Shown here in pieces: positions 17,067 through 25,466 of a stretch of DNA of 46,413 nucleotides. The stretch is from the NCBI RefSeq assembly GCF_025362435.1, contig NZ_JANYGL010000089.1, positions 1-46,413 on the forward strand, read 5' to 3'. The translations under genes were made by a program, and so were the position numbers. How positions within the stretch are numbered: position 1 is the first letter of the stretch; each line of letters begins with the position of its first letter. Under the pieces are notes generated by a model. The model saw only the letters and a list, made by a program, of their open reading frames with translations. It was not told where the DNA came from and did no database searches. The DNA is from Polymorphobacter sp. (lineage in GTDB: Bacteria > Pseudomonadota > Alphaproteobacteria > Sphingomonadales > Sphingomonadaceae).

Positions 17067-17846
17067 ATGCGTATGATGCAGCGATTGATCCTTGTTCTGC
17101 TCGCCTTCCTCGGCGTGACGGCATCGTCGGCGCTGGCGGCGCAGGTCGACCCGGCCGTCGCGCGCGGCAAAACTGTTCTTTACGTCTCGAACATGACCAA
17201 GCTGGAGAAGGCGCGCGTCGCGACGCCGATCGACCCGAAGCGGGTTAGCACGCTCGAGACGTGGCGCCGCAACGACGCCGCGGCCGTCACCTGGCTCAAG
17301 GGGCTCGGCTTTCGCGTCCGACAGGTCGACGAGTCCGCACCAGCCGCGGCGACGCAGGGTGCCGACCTGATCATCATCTCCGAGAGTATCGACGCTCTTG
17401 AAGTTGCGAACAAATATCGGACGACGCCGATTCCCCTGATCACCTTCGAGAACGACATCCTCGGCGATCTGGCGATGGCGGGACAGAAGAACCATCGCGA
17501 CTACGGCACCGACGACGACCAGCGCTTCGTCGACATCGTCAATGCGCCGCACCCGCTGGCGGCCGGCCTTGCCGCGGGCATCCAAAACGTCCTGACCGAT
17601 GAACATTTCAAGATGAACTGGGGGAAGCCCGGGCTTGGCGCGACGACGATCGCAACGTTGCGCGGCGAACCCGACAAGGCCGCGATCTTCGCGTACGAAC
17701 GCGGCGCAACGATGACCGGGGAGGCGCTTGCCCCCGCACGCCGGGTCAGCTTCTTCCTCTGGCAGGATACGTTCGAGGCCCTTCGGCCCGAGGGTCTGGC
17801 ACTGTTCCGCGCCGCCGTCCTGTGGGCGGCGACCCCTCCGTCATGA
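17067..17846 (+). CDS. Exported protein of unknown function, possibly glutamine-amidotransferase/ThuA-like
   Basis: This 259-residue protein has a strong signal peptide (about residues 1-24, LILVLLAFLGVTASSALA). The mature part alternates strands and helices in an alpha/beta order: GKTVLYVSN, GADLIIISE, IPLITFEND and AIFAYERGA look like parallel strands. A 'VNAPHPLAAGL' segment lies near residue 155 and a C-terminal 'LFRAAVLWAATPPS' helix ends it. This layout recalls class-I glutamine-amidotransferase-like (ThuA-type) folds, but I see no catalytic Cys-His pair and would not assign an activity. It is 41 nt after the CitS gene and overlaps the cytochrome b561 gene (ATGA), so it belongs to that operon. 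Confidence 0.75.
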   Translation: MRMMQRLILVLLAFLGVTASSALAAQVDPAVARGKTVLYVSNMTKLEKARVATPIDPKRVSTLETWRRNDAAAVTWLKGLGFRVRQVDESAPAAATQGADLIIISESIDALEVANKYRTTPIPLITFENDILGDLAMAGQKNHRDYGTDDDQRFVDIVNAPHPLAAGLAAGIQNVLTDEHFKMNWGKPGLGATTIATLRGEPDKAAIFAYERGATMTGEALAPARRVSFFLWQDTFEALRPEGLALFRAAVLWAATPPS

Positions 17847-18403
17847 GCCGCTGGTCGGGACCGCCACGCGATCCTGTCGACCGGTACGACCGGCGGACGA
17901 TTGCCGCACATTGGCTCGTCGCCGCGCTCATCGTCGCCCAATGGACCAGTGGCCATACCATCGACTGGTTCGCCAAGGGCGCCCCGCGGGTCGACTCGCG
18001 CTCGGTCCACCTCATCCTCGGCACCCTGCTCGCCACCGCGCTGGCCTACCGCGTCTACTGGCGCATCGCGCGCGGACGTCGCTTCCCCGTCGACACGAGG
18101 TCGATCGACGGCTGGGCCTCCGTGGTGATGCAAGGCGCGCTCTATGCGATACTGATCACCGTCGTTGGTCTGGGCCTGTGGAACGAGGCCTTACGCGGCG
18201 ATTCACTGTTCAACCTCGTCAGCTTGCCCAAGCTCGGCGCTTATACCAAGGAGGCTCGGCACCTGTTGTCGAACCAGGTTACGACGTGGCACAGCCTCGC
18301 CGCAAATCTGCTGCTGATTCTTGCCGGGCTGCACGCGACCGCGGCGCTCATCCATCACTATGTCCTGCGTGACGGCACGCTGCAGCGGATGTTGCCGCGC
18401 TAG
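17843..18403 (+). CDS. Cytochrome b561-type membrane protein
   Basis: This 186-residue protein has four membrane helices and the paired histidines of the bacterial di-haem b561 family: TIAAHWL in helix 1, SVHLILG in helix 2, TTWHSLAANL in helix 3 and LHATAALIHHYV in helix 4. Members carry electrons between quinol and periplasmic acceptors. The ATG at 17843 overlaps the preceding stop codon (ATGA); a longer in-frame start upstream falls inside that gene and is not needed. Being last in the propeller/CitS operon, it could reduce a periplasmic metal complex or partner protein; this is a hypothesis. The gene ends in a 4-nt overlap with the convergent methyltransferase gene. Confidence 0.9.
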   Translation: MSRWSGPPRDPVDRYDRRTIAAHWLVAALIVAQWTSGHTIDWFAKGAPRVDSRSVHLILGTLLATALAYRVYWRIARGRRFPVDTRSIDGWASVVMQGALYAILITVVGLGLWNEALRGDSLFNLVSLPKLGAYTKEARHLLSNQVTTWHSLAANLLLILAGLHATAALIHHYVLRDGTLQRMLPR

Positions 18404-19263
18404 AGCGGTTCGGCGCTCGAGATATACGACGAGGTCAAGACAACGTTCGGCACGTTCCCGCCGAACTCGCGTTCCGCCAACGTCTCGATGGCGTCGAGCA
18501 GGCGAGCACGGGCGTCGTCCTCGAGCCGGCGGATGAACGAATAGGTCGCGTAGAGCGCGCGTATCGCCGTAGCGGAAACGGTGCGCTCCTGGCGAATAAC
18601 GACATGGTCGATCCTGCCGAACCCCGCCCGCGCCAGCGTCGTGCGCCAGAAGACATCGTCGAGCGAACCGTGCCCGTCGATCGTCTGCATCGGCGGAAAC
18701 TGGATGCCGGCGAGCAACGGCATCGCCGCGAAGGCAAAGGCATCGCCCTGATGCGGGTTGCGATAGCTGTTCCACCACATCGCCCAAGTCCCGCCTGGAA
18801 CCAGCGCCGCATGGACCTTGGCCAGCGACGGCGCGATGTCGAGCCAGTGGAACGACGCCGCTGCGCACCCCGCATGGAAGGACGAGGCATCCAATGCGGC
18901 GTCTTCGAACGCCGCGTTGACGACGACGAGGGCGTCGCCACCGCCAGCGAACGACGGGAGCTCGCGGGCGAGCGTGACGTCGGGCTCGATTGCAACGAGG
19001 CGGTCGACGCCCCGGCGGAGCAGTTCGCGGGTGACCAGCCCGGTTCCGGGACCAACCTCGAACACGGTCTGGCCGACAAGGCCGCCGGTCCGCCCTTCGA
19101 CCGCGTCGTAGAGTTCAGCCGGGTAACCGAGGCGCGCCGCGTCATAGCCCCGTGCGTCATTGCCGAACAGCGCCCGGCCTTCGTGCCGCGCCATGGTCGA
19201 TCCGGTCGTCTTTGCTTCTGGGGCAATACCGTCGTTGGCGGGCAGTCCGCCAGCGATTGCCAT
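18400..19263 (-). CDS. Class I SAM-dependent methyltransferase
   Basis: This 287-residue cytosolic enzyme has the SAM-binding motif VFEVGPGTGLVTREL (about residues 67-81), the acidic strand end VAIEPD, and a later ASFHWLDIA motif like those of methyltransferase type-11 proteins. The N-terminal 'FGNDARGYDAARLGYP' is common in that family. The ATG overlaps the TBDR stop codon as TAATG, a classic coupled arrangement, so its product probably acts with the receptor's ligand or on its processing. An internal Met at residue 24 could be an alternative start. The methyl acceptor is unknown. Confidence 0.87.
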   Translation of the reverse strand: MAIAGGLPANDGIAPEAKTTGSTMARHEGRALFGNDARGYDAARLGYPAELYDAVEGRTGGLVGQTVFEVGPGTGLVTRELLRRGVDRLVAIEPDVTLARELPSFAGGGDALVVVNAAFEDAALDASSFHAGCAAASFHWLDIAPSLAKVHAALVPGGTWAMWWNSYRNPHQGDAFAFAAMPLLAGIQFPPMQTIDGHGSLDDVFWRTTLARAGFGRIDHVVIRQERTVSATAIRALYATYSFIRRLEDDARARLLDAIETLAEREFGGNVPNVVLTSSYISSAEPL

Positions 19264-22200
19264 TAGAACTTGGCCTTCAACGACACGAAGAACGTGCGGC
19301 CGATGATGTCGTAGGCGGCGCCGTCGGTCGTCAGCGGTGCTCCGCTGACGAACGGCGGGCTTTTGTCGGTGAGGTTGGTCAGCCCGCCGCCGACGGTGAA
19401 CTGCTTGTTGATGACAAAATGCGCGTCGAGGTCGAAGTAGCTGTACGCGGGGACGCCGGGAGTCGTCGCTGCAGGATTGGCCACGAGGTCGGCGTGCTTC
19501 ATCTTGTCGATGTAGCGCCACCGGCCCGTCACCTGGAACGGACCGTTCGCGTAGGTCACCCCGGTGTTGGCTTTGAAGCGCGGGTGCGAGATGTCGCCGC
19601 CGACGCCGCCATAGCCGATGCTGCCGGCGTAGTTGAGCGTCGGCGAGCCGAGCAGCCCCGCGACCGTATAGTCCTTGGTGTACGAAACCACCGTGCCGAA
19701 ATCGAGCCGGCCGGCGTTGGCGCCGAGCAGTCCGTCGAGGTCGGTGCGCCAGTTGATCTGGGTGTCGATGCCGCGGACGGTGTACGTTGCAAAGTTGAAC
19801 AGGCCCTGTTGGCCAGCGACGATCCCGCCGGTCAGCGGATCGCGTTTGATGCGGCTGCAATAGGCGTTCGTCACCGAATAGGTCGAGTTGCTGACGCCGT
19901 CGGAGTTGAAGCATCGCGGCAGGATGTCGGTCAGCAGCAGCGAGCCGATCGCACCGGCGATCTTGATGCTGTAATAGTCGATCGACAGCTGGAAGTGATT
20001 GAACGCCGGGCTATCGAACTTCGGCGTCAGCACCGCGCCGATCGAATATGTGTCGGCCTTTTCCGGTTTGAGGTTGGGGTTGCTGCCGTCGCTTCCGGAG
20101 ACCGAAGTGACCCCGTAGGTGTAGGTCGGATAGATCGCCGCCGGAATGCCCTGCGCAAGGCAGAGTGCCTGGACCTGCGCCGCGTTGGCCCCGGTGCGGA
20201 ACGTGCTGCCGACCGCGCACGGGTCACCGGCGCTCGGGCCGGTACCGATGTTGAGATTGCCGACGCTGGTCGGGCCGAACAGGTTGCCGAGGCTCGGTGC
20301 CCGGACCGCGCGCGAATAGCCGCCGCGGAAGCGCACGCCCCCGACCGGAACCCAGCTGGCATCGGCCTTGTACGTGCTGTTGTTACCCGAATGGTCGTAA
20401 TGCGAGTAGCGATAGCCGAGGTCGAGCGACAGTTCGCGCGCGAACGGCAGGTCCTTGAGGATCGGCACGAGCAACTCGCCGAAGCCCTCGGTCACGCGCT
20501 GCCGTCCCGACGCCGCCGTGATCGAGCCATAAGGGAGAGAGTCGCCGGTCGCGAGCGTCGCATCGGGCGAATAGTTGAAATCCGATTCACGGTAGTCTGC
20601 ACCCACGGCGAAGCGCAACTCGCCAGCGGGAAGGTTGAACAAGGGTCCCTCCAGCGTTCCTTCGATCACCTTCTGCGTCATCGTATTGACGCTATGATCG
20701 GTGCGCCCGGCGTACTCGAGGCATCCGGCAGTCAGCGGGTTGTTGCCGAGCGGATTCCACGCATATCCTTTGCAGTTCCCGGCCGCTCCCGTGTAATTTG
20801 CGGTGCCGTTCAGGATGCTGGTGATTGCGGTCACGCTGGCATCGCCAGCACCGGTATTGACGAACTGGCTGTGTCCGAGCGTGGCATAGACATCGTAGTT
20901 GAGCCGCGTGCCCGGGATGTCGCCCTTGACCCCGGCGAGCGCCTGCCAGACATCGTACTTGAAGGTTTCGACCCGATTGCCGAATGCCGTCAAGAGCTTG
21001 GTCAGGATGAGCGGCCCCGTTGGCGCCGGGGTGATCGACGCCAGGATTGTCCGCAGCCCGGGGTTGCCGGTCACGAACGGATTGTTCTGCGGTACGATAA
21101 GCGGGACAGCGGGCTTGCTCGATCCCGGGCTGGTCCGGTCGATGGCCGACGATTCCATGAAGTTGAACTGCGAGTAGGCGGTGATGTGATCGCCGAGCTC
21201 GTAGCTCGCGCGGGCGTAGGCGTTATATTTCGTCAGCGGCACCTGAACCGCAAAGTAGCGGCCGAGCGCGACCTGCGCCTTGCGGCAATCGGCGCTGATA
21301 TTCGCCCCGAGCACCGCCCCGACGCCCTTGTAGTTCTGAACGCAGTTGCTGCCGGCGAGGTCGGTGAAGATCGTACCGTCGGTGTTGACCCCGATGGTGC
21401 CGTTATACGCGCCGGTGCCGGTGATCGGGGTCGTTCCGGGATAGCCGGCGAGCACCGCGTTGACCGCGGCGACACTCGGCGCGCCGCCGCCGTAGTTGCC
21501 GGCGCCGATGATCCCCTCGGCGGGACGGGCGAGCTGGCGGATATCCGCGAAGAATGGTCGGTTCGCGCCGACGACCGTCGCACGATCCGAATACTCGAAG
21601 GCGAGGACCGCGCTGCCCCGGTTCTCGGCAAAACTCCCGCCGACAATTCCGCTCGCCTCGTTCGTCGCGCCGTCGCCGCGGGTCGTCGCGCCGTGCTGAT
21701 AGTTGAGTTCGAGGCCGCTGAACTTCTGTCGCATCTTGAAGTTGACCACGCCCGCGACGGCATCGGAGCCGTACGCCGCCGACGCGCCGCCGGTGATGAC
21801 CTCGACCGTGTCGATCATCACCGTCGGAATTGTGTTCAAGTCGATCGCGAAATCGGGGCTCGATGGCATCAGCCGCCGTCCGTCGAGGAGAACGAGCGAA
21901 CGATTCGGCCCGAGGCCGCGGAGGTCGCTGAACGACTGGCCGCCCTGGAAGCCCAATGAGCCCTGCGCATCGCCGACCTCACTGGCGCCCTGCGAAGCGG
22001 CAAACTGCGGCAGCTCACCGATCGCGCGATCGAGCGAAGGCTGACCCGAGGCTGCGATCGCCGAGCTGTTGATCGTCGAGATCGGACTGTCCGACTGGAA
22101 GTCGCGCCGCGAGATCCGCGAGCCGGTGACGATGATATCCTGCTCCGGCGCGGCCGTAGCAACGGGCGGGGCCTGGGGCGGACGAAGATCGCCTTGCGGA

Positions 22201-22334
22201 CCGCCAGCGCCCGCGGTCGCCTCGGTCGTCTGGGCAAGAAGCGCCGCGGGTGAAACCACGCAACATGCAAGGAGCGTCGCGACGAGACGACGCTTTGGCG
22301 CGCGGACGGAGCGACGAGCTTCAACAACAGACAT
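19263..22334 (-). CDS. TonB-dependent outer-membrane receptor (second)
   Basis: This 1023-residue receptor has a long positively charged signal peptide (cleavage near LLAQ, residue 35), a Pro-rich linker, the TonB-box-like DIIVTGSRISR, and a plug with LRGLGPNRSLVLLDGRR and GASAAYGSDAVAGVVNF. The barrel ends FFVSLKAKF with the required terminal Phe. Cysteines in putative loops (for example DPCAVGSTF, LPRCFNSDG, NAYCSRIKRD) suggest disulphide-bonded extracellular loops. The ATG has GGGGGA upstream and an AT-rich leader. The methyltransferase gene starts within its stop codon. It resembles the 6698-9805 receptor in type but not closely. The ligand is unknown. Confidence 0.92.
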   Translation of the reverse strand: MSVVEARRSVRAPKRRLVATLLACCVVSPAALLAQTTEATAGAGGPQGDLRPPQAPPVATAAPEQDIIVTGSRISRRDFQSDSPISTINSSAIAASGQPSLDRAIGELPQFAASQGASEVGDAQGSLGFQGGQSFSDLRGLGPNRSLVLLDGRRLMPSSPDFAIDLNTIPTVMIDTVEVITGGASAAYGSDAVAGVVNFKMRQKFSGLELNYQHGATTRGDGATNEASGIVGGSFAENRGSAVLAFEYSDRATVVGANRPFFADIRQLARPAEGIIGAGNYGGGAPSVAAVNAVLAGYPGTTPITGTGAYNGTIGVNTDGTIFTDLAGSNCVQNYKGVGAVLGANISADCRKAQVALGRYFAVQVPLTKYNAYARASYELGDHITAYSQFNFMESSAIDRTSPGSSKPAVPLIVPQNNPFVTGNPGLRTILASITPAPTGPLILTKLLTAFGNRVETFKYDVWQALAGVKGDIPGTRLNYDVYATLGHSQFVNTGAGDASVTAITSILNGTANYTGAAGNCKGYAWNPLGNNPLTAGCLEYAGRTDHSVNTMTQKVIEGTLEGPLFNLPAGELRFAVGADYRESDFNYSPDATLATGDSLPYGSITAASGRQRVTEGFGELLVPILKDLPFARELSLDLGYRYSHYDHSGNNSTYKADASWVPVGGVRFRGGYSRAVRAPSLGNLFGPTSVGNLNIGTGPSAGDPCAVGSTFRTGANAAQVQALCLAQGIPAAIYPTYTYGVTSVSGSDGSNPNLKPEKADTYSIGAVLTPKFDSPAFNHFQLSIDYYSIKIAGAIGSLLLTDILPRCFNSDGVSNSTYSVTNAYCSRIKRDPLTGGIVAGQQGLFNFATYTVRGIDTQINWRTDLDGLLGANAGRLDFGTVVSYTKDYTVAGLLGSPTLNYAGSIGYGGVGGDISHPRFKANTGVTYANGPFQVTGRWRYIDKMKHADLVANPAATTPGVPAYSYFDLDAHFVINKQFTVGGGLTNLTDKSPPFVSGAPLTTDGAAYDIIGRTFFVSLKAKF

Positions 22335-22683
22335 GATATTCCCCCAAGATCGAATTTATTTTTATGATGAGTCGGCCGCTGTCGGCGGGCTGCTTCGCGC
22401 CATCAATTCGCGATATCGTGCATCCCCCCGACAGCCCGTTTGCCGGGCATTGAGCCATGACTGGGCGATGAACCTGTACGCAACCTTACAAGGGAGCGCC
22501 AAGACGATGCCAGTCTGGGCGTCCCGTCGGCTCCATTCTGGCTCATTCGCGTAGCTGTTCGGCGGTCGAGCCTAAGCTGCCTCGCAGCGATCTCACCGGG
22601 ACGGCCTGATCAACACGGTGTACCGACGGCGGAGATCGACTGACCTTGCTGGCGTTGATCGCCGGACCGGCGCTTGAACCGCG
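22335..22683. other. Non-coding gap between a TBDR gene and tRNA-Glu
   Basis: This 349-nt stretch holds the TBDR leader (an AT-rich tract at about 22340-22375, likely its promoter zone) and then ordinary sequence. The only structure I see is a short hairpin, GCCCG/CGGGC, at 22434-22448. I find no convincing gene, repeat or riboswitch. Confidence 0.6.
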
Positions 22684-22758
22684 TGGTGACCCCTACGGGA
22701 ATCGAACCCGTGCTTCAGCCGTGAAAGGGCCGCGTCCTAACCGCTAGACGAAGGGGCC
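22684..22758 (-). tRNA. tRNA-Glu (anticodon TTC)
   Basis: Read on the minus strand the sequence folds as a complete tRNA. The acceptor stem is GGCCCCT with AGGGGTC (one G-T pair). The D-arm contains TCTAGCGGTTAGGA, the anticodon loop CTTTCAC has anticodon TTC, and the T-arm is ACGGGTTCGATTCCCGT. An A discriminator and encoded CCA follow (22684-22686). It lies 17 nt downstream of recJ on the same strand. Confidence 0.97.
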
Positions 22759-22775
22759 GTGAGCGGGCGTATCGC

Positions 22776-24545
22776 CTAGTCAACCCATGCCAAATCGTCA
22801 AGGTGGAGTTCGGCGCAGGGGGTGCGGCCCCAGTCGTCGCGCTGGACGCGGCCCGAGACGAAGCACCAGCGCCCGGCCGCACTCGCCAGCGCCAGCCCGA
22901 GCGGGGTGTCCCCCGAGCGGAACGCCATCGCCTTGATCCGCGCGCCGTCGCCGCCGGTCAAAATGGCGCGAACGTGGTTGTCGCCGACGATGTCGACCTT
23001 GGCGACGCGCCACGGTCCGCTGGCGACGCGCGGGGCGGGCCATCCCTGGCCGTAGGGCCCGGCGGCGTCGAGGAGCTCGGTCAACTCGATGCAGACGCCG
23101 CGCGGGCTGAGCGCGGCATCGACGAATAACGCCGCGCGCGCGCTCGACCGCCCGACATCGCCGCCGAGGCGTTCATCGAGGAACACCGCAAGCTCGTCGA
23201 TTCGCGCGGCGTCGATCGTCAGTCCGGCCGCCATCGCGTGGCCGCCGCCCGCGATCAGCAGCCCCATGTCCTTTGCCGCGAGGACCGCGCCGCCGAGGTC
23301 GACCCCCGGTACCGACCGCCCCGATCCCTTGCCGATCATGCCGCCGTCGGGGCCGGCTTCGAGCGCGATGACGATCACCGGGCGCCTGAGCTTGTCCTTC
23401 AGGCGGCTGGCGACGATGCCGATGACCCCGGGGTGCCAGCCGCCGCTGGCGATCACCGCGACCGCGGCGTTGCCGGTGCGCTCGGTCAGCAGCGCCGCCT
23501 CGTCGGTCACCGCCGCCTCGATCGCGCGGCGCTCGACGTTGAGGCGGTCGAGCTCGGCGGCGAGGTCGGCGGCCTCGCCGGGGTCGAGCGTCGTCAGCAG
23601 CCGGACACCGAGGTCGGACTTGCCGACGCGCCCGCCGGCGTTGATCCTCGGCCCGAGCGCGAAGCCGAGGTCGCGGGCGAGGGGAGCGCGTTCGATCCCC
23701 GCAACCGCCGACAGCGCGGCGAGGCCGAGGTTGCGCCGCGCCGCCATGACCTTCAATCCTTGCGCGACGAAGGCGCGGTTGAGCCCGGTCAGCGGGACGA
23801 CATCGGCGACGGTGCCGAGCGCGACGAGGTCGAGCAGGTCGAGCAGGTTCGGCGCGGTCCGTTCGGTGAACCAGCCGCCCGCGCGCAATGTCCGGACCAC
23901 CGCGACCGCGACGATGAACGCCATGCCGACCGCGGCGAGGTGCCCGAACGCAGCGCCCTCGCCCTCGTCGAGCCGGTTCGGATTGACCACCAGCGCCGGC
24001 GGCAGTGCGGTCGACGCCTGGTGATGGTCGACGACGATCACCTCGACGCCGGCGGCCCTGGCGGCGGCGAGCGCGTCATACCCCTGCGTGCCGCAATCGA
24101 CGGTGACGATCAACGTCGCGCCTGCACCGGCGAGCGCGATCATCGCGGCGGGGGAGGGGCCGTAGCCCTCGAGCAGCCGGTCGGGGATATACGCGCTGGC
24201 GATGCCGCCGCAGTCGCGGATCAGCCGGATCAGCAGCGCCGCGCTGGTCGCGCCGTCGACGTCGTAGTCGCCGAAGACGACGACCGGCTCGGCGGCGCGG
24301 ATCGCGGCGGCGATGCGTGCGGCGGCGGGGTCCATGTCGCGGAAGATCGATGGGTCGGGCAGCCAGTCGCGCAGCTTGGCCGAGCGCAGCCGGTCGAGGT
24401 CGATCGGCGCCGCGCCGCGCGCACGGAACAGTTGCTCGACGAGGTCGTCGATCCCGTCCGCCGCGCCGCTGCCGGGCACGATCCCCCCACGCCATTGCCA
24501 CGGCTGGCCGAGGACGGAGGCGGTAACGTTGAAGACGTGGGACAT
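22776..24545 (-). CDS. recJ: Single-stranded-DNA-specific exonuclease RecJ
   Basis: This 589-residue enzyme is the 5'-3' exonuclease used in recombination and mismatch repair, and it has the normal RecJ length. The DHH-domain motifs are intact: FGDYDVDGATSAAL (Asp93, Asp95, Asp97), VTVDCGTQ (Asp150) and VVDHHQA (Asp173, His174, His175). The DHHA1 part has GGGHAMAAGLTI near residue 415, and a C-terminal OB-fold follows. It appears to be a single-gene unit ending just before tRNA-Glu. It is a housekeeping gene with no visible oddity. Confidence 0.97.
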   Translation of the reverse strand: MSHVFNVTASVLGQPWQWRGGIVPGSGAADGIDDLVEQLFRARGAAPIDLDRLRSAKLRDWLPDPSIFRDMDPAAARIAAAIRAAEPVVVFGDYDVDGATSAALLIRLIRDCGGIASAYIPDRLLEGYGPSPAAMIALAGAGATLIVTVDCGTQGYDALAAARAAGVEVIVVDHHQASTALPPALVVNPNRLDEGEGAAFGHLAAVGMAFIVAVAVVRTLRAGGWFTERTAPNLLDLLDLVALGTVADVVPLTGLNRAFVAQGLKVMAARRNLGLAALSAVAGIERAPLARDLGFALGPRINAGGRVGKSDLGVRLLTTLDPGEAADLAAELDRLNVERRAIEAAVTDEAALLTERTGNAAVAVIASGGWHPGVIGIVASRLKDKLRRPVIVIALEAGPDGGMIGKGSGRSVPGVDLGGAVLAAKDMGLLIAGGGHAMAAGLTIDAARIDELAVFLDERLGGDVGRSSARAALFVDAALSPRGVCIELTELLDAAGPYGQGWPAPRVASGPWRVAKVDIVGDNHVRAILTGGDGARIKAMAFRSGDTPLGLALASAAGRWCFVSGRVQRDDWGRTPCAELHLDDLAWVD

Positions 24546-24613
24546 CGAAGGGTCTTAGGCCGCGGGGCCAGTTCGCTCAACCGCCTGCCGCAACGGCGTG
24601 CGCCGGGCGTGCA

Positions 24614-24631
24614 ACTGTTAACTACAACAGT
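24614..24631. repeat. Inverted repeat upstream of the PEP-CTERM gene
   Basis: ACTGTT and AACAGT are perfect 6-bp arms 6 nt apart, about 130 nt upstream of the GTG start at 24760 and also near the recJ promoter. It is a possible regulator site for either divergent gene. Confidence 0.35.
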
Positions 24632-24682
24632 GTCGGAAATCTTTACACTCTCGTAACGATATGTTCGATCGGTGGAGTTAAG

Positions 24683-24695
24683 GTGTTGGCAACAC
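24683..24695. promoter_or_regulatory. 13-bp palindrome GTGTTGGCAACAC upstream of the PEP-CTERM gene
   Basis: GTGTTG and CAACAC are perfect inverted arms around a single G, 65 nt before the PEP-CTERM start. The length and position fit a dimeric repressor or activator site. I found no sigma-54 consensus, the usual promoter of PEP-CTERM genes, around it. Confidence 0.45.
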
Positions 24696-24759
24696 TCACT
24701 ACCAGAAGGTTGTCACGGATCGTGCCGATAGCCAGACACGAAACATCGAGGATTTTATA

Positions 24760-25434
24760 GTGAAGCTTATTCTTGCCGCCGCCACCGCCCTTGCCGCACT
24801 CGTCGCGCTGCCAGTCACCGCCGCGACCTACTATGCCAATGCGTCGTTCAACGCATCGTCAGCGACTTCGGGCGCGTTCACCTTCGGCAGCTTCAGCGGT
24901 GGTGCCTTCACCCCTTACCCGACCGGCGGAACCTGCCTGTTCGCGGGCACCACCTGCCTGACCGCCGGTGATTATCTCGGCGTCTATCAGTCGAGCAATG
25001 GCACGGCGCACCCCGCCGGCACCGCGCTGATCCCGGCGTCGGGTCTCGTCCTCCATCCCGGCGCGGCCAGCCAGCTGTCGGTGATCATGTTCACCGCGCC
25101 CAAGACCGCGGTCTACACGCTCAAGCTGGCCGCCTATCAGGCGGACATCTACGCCCAGACACAGACCTTCGGAGTTCTGGCCGGCACGTCGGTCTTCACG
25201 CTCGCGACGCTGTCGCCGTCGAACCCGACCTTCGCGATCACGGGTAAGGGTCTGCTGACCGCCGGCCAGCAGCTCGGCGTGTTCGTAGGTAACAACGGCC
25301 AGTACTTCTACGACGCGACCGGCGTCAGCTTTTCCGCGTCGATCCCCGAGCCTGCGAGCTGGGCGCTGATGATCGCCGGTTTTGCGATGACCGGCTTCGC
25401 CGCGCGCCGCCGCAGCACCGCCGTCGCCGCCTGA
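24760..25434 (+). CDS. PEP-CTERM-anchored exported protein
   Basis: This 224-residue protein has a signal peptide (about residues 1-21, ending PVTAA), a Ser/Thr/Gly-rich strand-forming body with one likely disulphide (Cys48 and Cys55, in GTCLFAGTTCLTAG), and a C-terminal PEP-CTERM sorting signal. The signal is PEPASWALMIAGFAMTGF from about residue 196, a membrane span, then the basic cluster ARRR. Known members are processed by an exosortase and often linked to exopolysaccharide or biofilm matrix. No exosortase gene is in the window, so it must be encoded elsewhere. The GTG start follows a GAGGA element. Its specific role is unknown. Confidence 0.88.
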   Translation: MKLILAAATALAALVALPVTAATYYANASFNASSATSGAFTFGSFSGGAFTPYPTGGTCLFAGTTCLTAGDYLGVYQSSNGTAHPAGTALIPASGLVLHPGAASQLSVIMFTAPKTAVYTLKLAAYQADIYAQTQTFGVLAGTSVFTLATLSPSNPTFAITGKGLLTAGQQLGVFVGNNGQYFYDATGVSFSASIPEPASWALMIAGFAMTGFAARRRSTAVAA

Positions 25435-25441
25435 AATACCT

Positions 25442-25466
25442 CCCGCCGCCTCAACTGGGCGGCGGG
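25442..25466. terminator. Strong GC hairpin between the convergent PEP-CTERM and TBDR genes
   Basis: CCCGCCGCC pairs perfectly with GGCGGCGGG across a 7-nt loop. It starts 7 nt after the PEP-CTERM stop codon and overlaps the stop codon of the converging TBDR gene. It lacks a long T-run but is well placed as a shared terminator. Confidence 0.55.

Noticed and set aside
19152-21959. A 935-codon plus-strand open frame opposite the second TBDR gene
   Set aside because: It is antisense to a clear TBDR, is rich in Arg/Gly/Asp/Ala as expected for shadow frames of GC-rich genes, and shows no domain motif.
22434-22448. A hairpin (GCCCG/CGGGC) in the gap before tRNA-Glu
   Set aside because: Five base pairs with a 5-nt loop and no T-run are expected by chance in such GC-rich DNA.
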